DNA from: Megasphaera sp. UBA5897
Lineage (GTDB): Bacteria; Bacillota; Negativicutes; Veillonellales; Megasphaeraceae
Assembly: GCA_002431345.1 (NCBI GenBank)
Contig: DJEN01000068.1
Location: forward strand, 1 to 23,839
Length of the DNA: 23,839 nucleotides
Reading direction: 5' to 3'
Position numbers and translations under genes: made by a program. Positions 18,612 to 23,839 of the stretch are shown here, one piece after another. The notes below the pieces were generated by a model that was not told the origin of the DNA, ran no database searches, and was given only the letters and a program-made list of their open reading frames with translations. Position 1 is the stretch's first letter. Every line of letters starts with the position of its first letter.

Positions 18612-20039
18612 TTATCTCCTTTCTATTTGCGGAAATTGAATAATAACTTCTGTTCCTTTTGGTTTGGCATCTTTAAATTCTAATGTTCCTTTTAAATCTT
18701 TTTCTACCAGCGTTCGTACAATCGCGAGGCCTAAATGCTTGCGTTTACTTGGCTGTGCCGGCGCCGGCATGTGACTCATGCCTACACCGTCGTCTTGTAT
18801 ATGAATGACGCATTGGCTGCCATCTTGCTGCACATTGACAGACAAGGCACCTTCATGAAGTCCCTCAAATCCATGAAGAATAGCATTGGTAATCAATTCA
18901 TTCAGCACCAACGCCAGTGACGTAGCCGCATCAGAAGGCATCAACAATGTTTTACCGGTAAACTGCGTTTCGACATGACAATCGGCACTGACCATGCTGT
19001 GCGTCAATAATTCAAGCAGTTTGTTGGCTACATCAGAAATATCAATCCATTCTTCATCATGGTGCGACAAAATTTCATGGACCAAAGAAATACTCAAAAT
19101 ACGATTGAGGCTTTCTTTCAGTACATTTTTGGCTTCTTCACTATCCGTCCGCCGCATCTGCATGCGCAGCAGGCTGGCTATGGTCTGTAAATTATTTTTG
19201 ACGCGATGGTGAATTTCCTTGATGACAGACGTTTTTATCATCAATTCTTCTTCTTTTCGATACAACTCCGTCCGTTCCGTCAAAACAGCAATTACGCGAT
19301 GGACCCGGCCCCGGCGCAGCAGCGGAATGACCCGCCGCGTAAATATGACGTCGCCGACCGTTACATTTTCAATAAATCCTTCCCGTGTAGCCAATGCCTG
19401 CTTGGCGCCTGTCAGGTTATTTTGGCTGTTGTAAATATTAAATCCCGTTAAGGAACCGGCATAGCCCCGCATATGAAGAATGCTTTCAGCCATTTCATCA
19501 GCATAAATAATGACGCCGTTGCAGTTAATCAGCACTACGCCGTCCTGTACGGATAAGCGGCTGTACAACGCGCGGCTGTCCTTGGTAATAGGAACCTGCA
19601 GCGCAAGAAATGCCGTTTCCGTCAAAATTTCCCGGCTCGCTTCTACCTTACCGACAAAGGCAATGACAGCCATTGTCAGACCACCGTTATCGACAAAAGG
19701 GTACGCAGACAAAGGTTCAATACGGCCGTAATCCACTTCTTTACATCCTTGAACGAATTGGCCGCGCTGCAGTACTTCCAAAGCAATCGGCTCTTCATAA
19801 CCGGCAAAGACTTTTCCCGGCACCATGGTCTGTTCTTTATTTTCAGCCTGCTGCAAAAAGGGAGAACAATGCGCAGCCAATACCAATGTATGCGGCTGCC
19901 GTCCCGGCACAAAAACCAGCAGTTCCCGATGCGATAAATCACTGGCAAACTGCAGCAATTCTTCACTGTTTTTCAATATATGAATCTGTACATCCGATAA
20001 GGCACTCTGTGTGCGGCATATGGATTCCATTGAAGCCAT
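18612..20039 (-). CDS. histidine kinase of the HisKA_2/PdtaS (EutW) type
   Basis: The 475-aa protein has an N-terminal GAF-like sensor (about residues 1-150), a PAS-like part (about 155-265, beginning 'LSVQDGVVLINCNGVIIYAD'), then HisKA_2 with phospho-His in 'EIHHRVKNNLQTIASLL' and an HATPase ('ALVLNELITNAILHGF', 'DDGVGMSHM', 'LGLAIVRTLV'). It has no transmembrane segment and is therefore cytosolic. It is 16 bp downstream of tsaD and 4 bp before the ANTAR regulator, so it is the cognate kinase. What it senses is unknown. The ATG at 20039 follows AGAGGTG. It is the only signalling pair in an operon of tRNA-modification genes. Confidence 0.88.
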   Translation of the reverse strand: MASMESICRTQSALSDVQIHILKNSEELLQFASDLSHRELLVFVPGRQPHTLVLAAHCSPFLQQAENKEQTMVPGKVFAGYEEPIALEVLQRGQFVQGCKEVDYGRIEPLSAYPFVDNGGLTMAVIAFVGKVEASREILTETAFLALQVPITKDSRALYSRLSVQDGVVLINCNGVIIYADEMAESILHMRGYAGSLTGFNIYNSQNNLTGAKQALATREGFIENVTVGDVIFTRRVIPLLRRGRVHRVIAVLTERTELYRKEEELMIKTSVIKEIHHRVKNNLQTIASLLRMQMRRTDSEEAKNVLKESLNRILSISLVHEILSHHDEEWIDISDVANKLLELLTHSMVSADCHVETQFTGKTLLMPSDAATSLALVLNELITNAILHGFEGLHEGALSVNVQQDGSQCVIHIQDDGVGMSHMPAPAQPSKRKHLGLAIVRTLVEKDLKGTLEFKDAKPKGTEVIIQFPQIERR

Positions 20040-20055
20040 CTTGTTTCACCTCTGC

Positions 20056-21069
20056 TTATTGTTGAGATGTAATTGCCAGTGCTGGTTTGGCATTCAGCGT
20101 CAAATCAGCAAAACGCCCCTCCAACGCCATATAATAAGCTCGGCAGCCAATCATGGCACCATTATCCGTACACAAAACGGGAGCCGGCCGATAAAAAGCA
20201 TAGCCGTGTTCCGCACAGGCGTTTTCCATCGCAGCAGACAAGCCGCTGTTAGCCGATACGCCGCCGGCTGCTACAATCGTTTTCATGCCGCAGTACTGCG
20301 CTGCATCCATGGTCTTTTCCACCAACGTTTCGACAACTGTCTTTTGGAAGCTGGCTGCTACATCTTCGGCGCAATACGATTGACCGCGCTGTTCCTGCGT
20401 ATGCAGGTAATTCAATACTGCGGATTTTAAGCCGCTGAAACTAAATTCAAAGTTATGTTTTTCATGCAGCGCTTTCGGAAAAGCAATCGCGTCGGGATTA
20501 CCTTTTTTTGCCAACGCGTCAATCTGCGGGCCTCCCGGATACGGATACCCCATCACACGGGCAATTTTATCAAACGCTTCACCAGCCGCATCATCCCGGG
20601 TCTGTCCCAGCAGTGTAAATTGATTATATCCTTCAATTTTTACAAGCTGCGTATGGCCTCCTGAAACTACTAATGCCAAAAAGGGCGGTTCTAATTCCGG
20701 ATGGCTCAAGAAGTTGGCAAAAATATGGCCTTCCATATGATTGACGCCGACCAGCGGCTTATCCAAAGCAAAACTAATGGCTTTGGCAGCTGCCACGCCG
20801 ACTAAGAGCGCGCCAACCAGTCCGGGGCCATACGTAACGCCGATATGATCGATGTCCTGCAGCGTAAGGCCCGCCGTATCCAAGGCTTCTTTGATAATCG
20901 GCATAACATATTCGATATGCTGGCGGGATGCAATTTCCGGTACTACGCCGCCAAACTTCCGATGAATCGGTACTTGTGTCGATATAATATTGGAAAGAAT
21001 CTGCCGTCCGTCTTTCAACACTGCGGCTGATGTTTCATCACAGCTCGTTTCCAATGCTAAGGTATACAT
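20056..21069 (-). CDS. tsaD: tRNA N6-threonylcarbamoyladenosine synthase TsaD
   Basis: The 337-aa protein has the complete TsaD core: 'ALETSCDETSAAVLKDGR', the metal site 'VNHMEGHIFANF', 'LVVSGGHTQLVKIE' and 'VAAGGVSANSGL'. With TsaB and TsaE it makes the t6A modification at position 37 of ANN-decoding tRNAs from threonylcarbamoyl-AMP. In this operon tsaE, tsaB and rimI are also present, so only TsaC is elsewhere. The ATG at 21069 has AAAGGATG ahead. The gene is 16 bp from the rimI stop. Confidence 0.98.
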   Translation of the reverse strand: MYTLALETSCDETSAAVLKDGRQILSNIISTQVPIHRKFGGVVPEIASRQHIEYVMPIIKEALDTAGLTLQDIDHIGVTYGPGLVGALLVGVAAAKAISFALDKPLVGVNHMEGHIFANFLSHPELEPPFLALVVSGGHTQLVKIEGYNQFTLLGQTRDDAAGEAFDKIARVMGYPYPGGPQIDALAKKGNPDAIAFPKALHEKHNFEFSFSGLKSAVLNYLHTQEQRGQSYCAEDVAASFQKTVVETLVEKTMDAAQYCGMKTIVAAGGVSANSGLSAAMENACAEHGYAFYRPAPVLCTDNGAMIGCRAYYMALEGRFADLTLNAKPALAITSQQ

Positions 21070-21085
21070 AATTCACTCATCCTTT

Positions 21086-21553
21086 TTACTTAATAACCCA
21101 TTGATACGTTTCTTTTTTGCAATCCATGACATACGCGTCCTCAACAGGTTCTGAATAATATTTTTTTCGCACAGATACTACTTCATAACCCAATTTTCGA
21201 TACAAAGACAACGCCGGCATATTGGAAAACCGTACTTCCAAAAAAATATTCTTGCAGTCCTGTTTCCATGCTTCTTCCATCAAAACCCGCAGAAGAGTTT
21301 CTCCATAGCCTTGACCGCGGTACTTCTGCAGCAACGCAATATTCGTGATTTGTCCTTCATCCAGCACATGCCATAAACCGGCATACCCGGCAATCGTGCC
21401 CTGATCTTCCAGCACATAATACATCGTCAGCTCAATATGCGTCAATTCACGCTGAATAGACGGCAGAGACCAAGGAACAGAAAAAGATTCCTGCTCTACG
21501 GCATAAATCCCCGCTGCATCTTCCGGACGCGCCTTGCGGACCGTTATAGACAT
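21086..21553 (-). CDS. rimI: ribosomal-protein-alanine N-acetyltransferase RimI
   Basis: A GNAT-fold acetyltransferase of 155 aa starts at ATG 21553, which has GGAGG 6 bases ahead; a longer ATG at 21580 lacks a site. The acetyl-CoA motif is 'LLQKYRGQGYGETLLRVLME', and there is a helix 'NMPALSLYRKLGYE' at the end of the fold. RimI acetylates ribosomal protein S18 in E. coli. The gene overlaps the end of tsaB by 10 bp. It is the usual neighbour of tsaB and tsaD in Bacillota; the exact substrate in this host is not known. Confidence 0.92.
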   Translation of the reverse strand: MSITVRKARPEDAAGIYAVEQESFSVPWSLPSIQRELTHIELTMYYVLEDQGTIAGYAGLWHVLDEGQITNIALLQKYRGQGYGETLLRVLMEEAWKQDCKNIFLEVRFSNMPALSLYRKLGYEVVSVRKKYYSEPVEDAYVMDCKKETYQWVIK

Positions 21554-22254
21554 TTCTGTCCTCCATGCCGTTTTTCCCACAGCACTTCCGCTTCACTGCG
21601 CCGTTTGTAAGCTGGTGTCAGTGTCATACAATCATCAACATCTCCTGTGAGCAGCCGTTTTTGAGCCGCTAACGCAACACTGCCGGCACGAGGAATGCAC
21701 ATAGTCGGCGGAGCCATACGGAACAGCGTGCTCTTTTCTACGATTTCCTTCTTTCCCAGCAATGCGCCGTCGCCACAAAAAACAACGGGATTCCCCTGCG
21801 CTTCCAGCGTATTCAAAACGTCTGTCAGCGGTGCAATGTGGATATCTTCCACCTGCTGCAGTGTATCGCGCTGCCATTGATAGGAAGCTGCATATACGTT
21901 GCCTTTTTGCGCATCAATCAATGGGCAAATGGTATCCGACACGCCGACAAAATTCCATGCCAAACTGGTCGGTGTTTCTACGCCGATAATCGGAACATTC
22001 CAAGCAAAGGCGAGCCCTTTGGCAGTAGCCAGCCCGATGCGGAGTCCTGTAAATGAACCCGGTCCAATCGCAACGGCAACACCGTCAATCTTCGTTTTGG
22101 GAACAGACGCTTTATCCAGCATATCCGCAATATGGGGCATTAATTGTTCCGAATGCGTCAAGCGGGCCTGTATAGTCAGTTCTGCTTTCAATGTATCCTC
22201 ATGCAGCAAGGCTACACTAGAAACCAAACTGGATGTTTCAATGGCTAACAGCAT
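21544..22254 (-). CDS. tsaB: t6A synthesis protein TsaB (YeaZ)
   Basis: The 236-aa protein opens 'MLLAIETSSLVSSVALLHED' and has 'GPGSFTGLRIGLATAKGLAF' at about 69-88, the ASKHA-like fold of TsaB. TsaB is an inactive TsaD relative that holds TsaD and TsaE together. It overlaps tsaE by 17 bp and rimI by 10 bp, so the set is tightly coupled. The length fits the family (about 220-240). Confidence 0.96.
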   Translation of the reverse strand: MLLAIETSSLVSSVALLHEDTLKAELTIQARLTHSEQLMPHIADMLDKASVPKTKIDGVAVAIGPGSFTGLRIGLATAKGLAFAWNVPIIGVETPTSLAWNFVGVSDTICPLIDAQKGNVYAASYQWQRDTLQQVEDIHIAPLTDVLNTLEAQGNPVVFCGDGALLGKKEIVEKSTLFRMAPPTMCIPRAGSVALAAQKRLLTGDVDDCMTLTPAYKRRSEAEVLWEKRHGGQKCL

Positions 22255-22705
22255 ATTTTTCTACCTCTTTTTCTACATCGTCCCACCGTGCATCCTGCAA
22301 TGCCATATGAAATACACGGTCTGTAGGACTTGTTTTTTCTATCGTAATAACAGCAGCATCCTGGGGAAGGCGGTCTGGAAATTTTTCTGACCATTCAATA
22401 ACCGTAACGCCGCTTGATATATAATCATCAAACCCCAAGTCATCTAACTCATAGTCTTCTTCTAATCGATAAAAATCAAAATGCTGCAAGGGAATGTCAT
22501 GTTCATAATAGTTCAGAATAGTAAATGTAGGACTGACAATCGGTTCCTGAATCCCCATTCCCTGGGCAATGCCCTGAACGAAATGGGTCTTGCCGGCTCC
22601 CAAATCCCCCTGCAAAGCCAGTACATCTCCCGGCTTCAATACGCGGCCAATTACGCTGCCTAAAGCGATAGTATCTGTTTCTGAATGAGTTGCTATATCA
22701 ATCAT
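22238..22705 (-). CDS. tsaE: t6A synthesis ATPase TsaE (YjeE)
   Basis: This 155-aa P-loop protein has Walker A in 'LQGDLGAGKTHFVQGIA' (about residues 34-50) and the family's 'SPTFTILNYYE' and 'HFDFYRLE' segments. It energises the TsaBDE complex. The ATG at 22705 follows GGAGATA, 11 bp after thiL, and its end overlaps tsaB by 17 bp. Confidence 0.96.
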   Translation of the reverse strand: MIDIATHSETDTIALGSVIGRVLKPGDVLALQGDLGAGKTHFVQGIAQGMGIQEPIVSPTFTILNYYEHDIPLQHFDFYRLEEDYELDDLGFDDYISSGVTVIEWSEKFPDRLPQDAAVITIEKTSPTDRVFHMALQDARWDDVEKEVEKYAVSH

Positions 22706-22716
22706 ACTATATCTCC

Positions 22717-23694
22717 TTACTGAAAGTGATTCCAGCCAGTTTTCGGCAAAACGGTTTGTACACCGTCATCCTGCAAAAGTACCTTTCCTTCACCTTTTTC
22801 TACATGTCCAATGCGAGTTATATATGGACATTGCTGCTGCAGCATTTTAAAATCAGCAGGTGCCATGGTAAAAATCAGCTCATAGTCTTCTCCTCCGTTG
22901 AAGACGTAGGACCATATATTTTTTCCCGTCTTCGCAGCCCATTGCCTTAATTCGCCGCTGCAAGGAACAGCTTCCCTGTCAATGATTAAATCAGCTTGGC
23001 TAGCCTGAGCAATTTCATTGGATTCACTGGCCAGTCCGTCGCTAATATCATTTAAGCTATGACCATGAAACTGCACTAATAAACGGCCTAATGAAATCTG
23101 CGGTTCCGGCAGCTGATGTGCCTTCTTTAACATAGGAAATCCGTCTATGCCCTGCAGTAACACGTCCAATCCGCCGGCTGAATCGCCAATGGTATGGGAC
23201 ACGCCAATAACATCTCCCGGCTTCGCGCCGCTGCGGCAGATTGCTCTGCCTGCTTCAATTTCACCAAAAGCCGCAACCGTAATCACCATCGATTCTTTTG
23301 CCATTACCGTGTCGCCGCCAATGATGTTGACGTGATATTGCTGACAAATATCTTTAATGCCCTTATATAACGATTGTAAATCGTCCATTTCCATTTGAGG
23401 TGCAATCGCCGTCGATAAGACAATATGCGTAGGTATACCCCCCATTGCCGCAATATCACTCAAATTGGAAGCGACCGCTTTATAGCCCGCTTCATACCAA
23501 GTCGCTGTTTTTCCAATGATAAAATGACTGTTTTCTACCATCGTATCAATGACAGCAATCTGCTCCATCCCAGGCGTTGTTTTGTAAACAGCACCATCAT
23601 CCCCGATGCCTACAACAATAGAATCAGGATTAAAAATCGTATTCTTTTTTATCGCATCAATAAATCCAAATTCGCCAATGTCAGAAATTTTCAT
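22717..23694 (-). CDS. thiL: thiamine-monophosphate kinase ThiL
   Basis: The 325-aa protein has the ThiL/PurM-like signs 'GIGDDGAVYKTT' near residue 30, 'ASNLSDIAAMGGIPTH' near 75, 'GGDTVMA' near 122 and 'DISDGLASESNEIAQ'. It makes thiamine diphosphate from thiamine monophosphate with ATP. It is first in the operon, 11 bp before tsaE. The ATG at 23694 is preceded by AAGGAGATAG. The length is typical. Confidence 0.95.
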   Translation of the reverse strand: MKISDIGEFGFIDAIKKNTIFNPDSIVVGIGDDGAVYKTTPGMEQIAVIDTMVENSHFIIGKTATWYEAGYKAVASNLSDIAAMGGIPTHIVLSTAIAPQMEMDDLQSLYKGIKDICQQYHVNIIGGDTVMAKESMVITVAAFGEIEAGRAICRSGAKPGDVIGVSHTIGDSAGGLDVLLQGIDGFPMLKKAHQLPEPQISLGRLLVQFHGHSLNDISDGLASESNEIAQASQADLIIDREAVPCSGELRQWAAKTGKNIWSYVFNGGEDYELIFTMAPADFKMLQQQCPYITRIGHVEKGEGKVLLQDDGVQTVLPKTGWNHFQ

Positions 23695-23731
23695 GGGCCT
23701 ATCTCCTTAATTAGACTTTGAATATGAATAT

Positions 23732-23760
23732 ATTTTAATAGAAATACGCAAAAAAGTAAA
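23732..23760 (-). promoter_or_regulatory. promoter of the thiL-tsaEB-rimI-tsaD operon
   Basis: On the minus strand TTTACT (23760-23755), 17-bp spacer, TAAAAT (23737-23732), about 40 bp before the thiL ATG. It could also be followed by read-through of the tRNA terminator. Confidence 0.55.
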
Positions 23761-23779
23761 ACTTTTCGTCTTTATTTAT

Positions 23780-23812
23780 AAAAAAACAGCTCATACAAAA
23801 TGTATGAGCTGT
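23780..23812 (-). terminator. rho-independent terminator after the right-end tRNA
   Basis: A 12-bp stem, ACAGCTCATACA / TGTATGAGCTGT, with a loop of three bases, is followed on the minus strand by a seven-T run. It lies 5 bp after the encoded CCA of the tRNA. Confidence 0.9.
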
Positions 23813-23816
23813 CATG

Positions 23817-23839
23817 TGGTGACCCGGTAGGGATTCGAA
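23817..23839 (-). tRNA. tRNA 3' part, cut by the window edge
   Basis: The minus strand shows the T-loop TTCGAAT, T-stem 3' arm CCCTA, acceptor 3' arm CCGGGTC, discriminator A and encoded CCA. The anticodon is outside the window, so the amino acid cannot be assigned. The 5' acceptor should read GACCCGG. This is a host tRNA, unrelated to the prophage. Confidence 0.85.

Noticed and set aside
1..23839. CRISPR arrays and insertion sequences.
   Set aside because: No regular repeat-spacer series, no transposase frame and no terminal inverted repeats with target duplication were seen.

Overview
The window joins a prophage (about 1 to 15.8 kb, running off the left edge) to ordinary bacterial chromosome (about 15.9 kb to the right edge). 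The host part carries groES-groEL under a perfect CIRCE operator and a thiL-tsaE-tsaB-rimI-tsaD operon that continues into a histidine kinase and an ANTAR response regulator. CIRCE, the strong AGGAGG-type ribosome sites, the GGMPGMM-type GroEL tail and this gene order point to a Bacillota host. My impression is Negativicutes (Megasphaera/Veillonella relatives), but the genus cannot be settled from the window.

The prophage is read leftward in its lytic part. From right to left it holds a Cro-like repressor, a 49-aa membrane protein, an excisionase-like HTH protein, a YneA-like LysM protein, an 86-aa protein, an SbcC-like ATPase, a Sak4-like RecA-fold ATPase, a DUF669 protein, an SF2 helicase and a primase-helicase. 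A repeat-rich candidate origin follows, then a Cys-rich 57-aa protein, RusA resolvase, three small or unknown proteins and an ArpU-like late regulator. After that comes a roughly 0.5-kb leader region with a tRNA-Trp gene, and finally terS and the first codons of terL. Structural genes and the far attachment site lie outside the window to the left.

The lysogeny part is read rightward from 11.8 to 15.8 kb and is visibly AT-rich. It holds an ImmR-like repressor, a short ImmA-like protease, a DUF4258/YgiT-zinc-finger toxin-antitoxin pair, a two-TM protein with DUF3862-like repeats, a 46-aa antitoxin candidate with a Doc toxin, and a tyrosine integrase next to groEL. The repressor and Cro-like genes are separated by four TAGAA-N4-TTCTA operators about 30 bp apart, two of which lie inside the spacers of consensus promoters that face each other. 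A 166-aa gene with its own extended -10 promoter lies antisense inside the lytic operon.

Points that ordinary annotation would miss: a frameshifted fossil of an S24 (CI/LexA) repressor domain, a 15-bp direct repeat bounding a 1.5-kb accessory cassette, a putative 55-nt terminator-ended RNA whose promoter copies that of the 166-aa gene, several short ORFs, and a palindrome/AT-rich array beside the primase.
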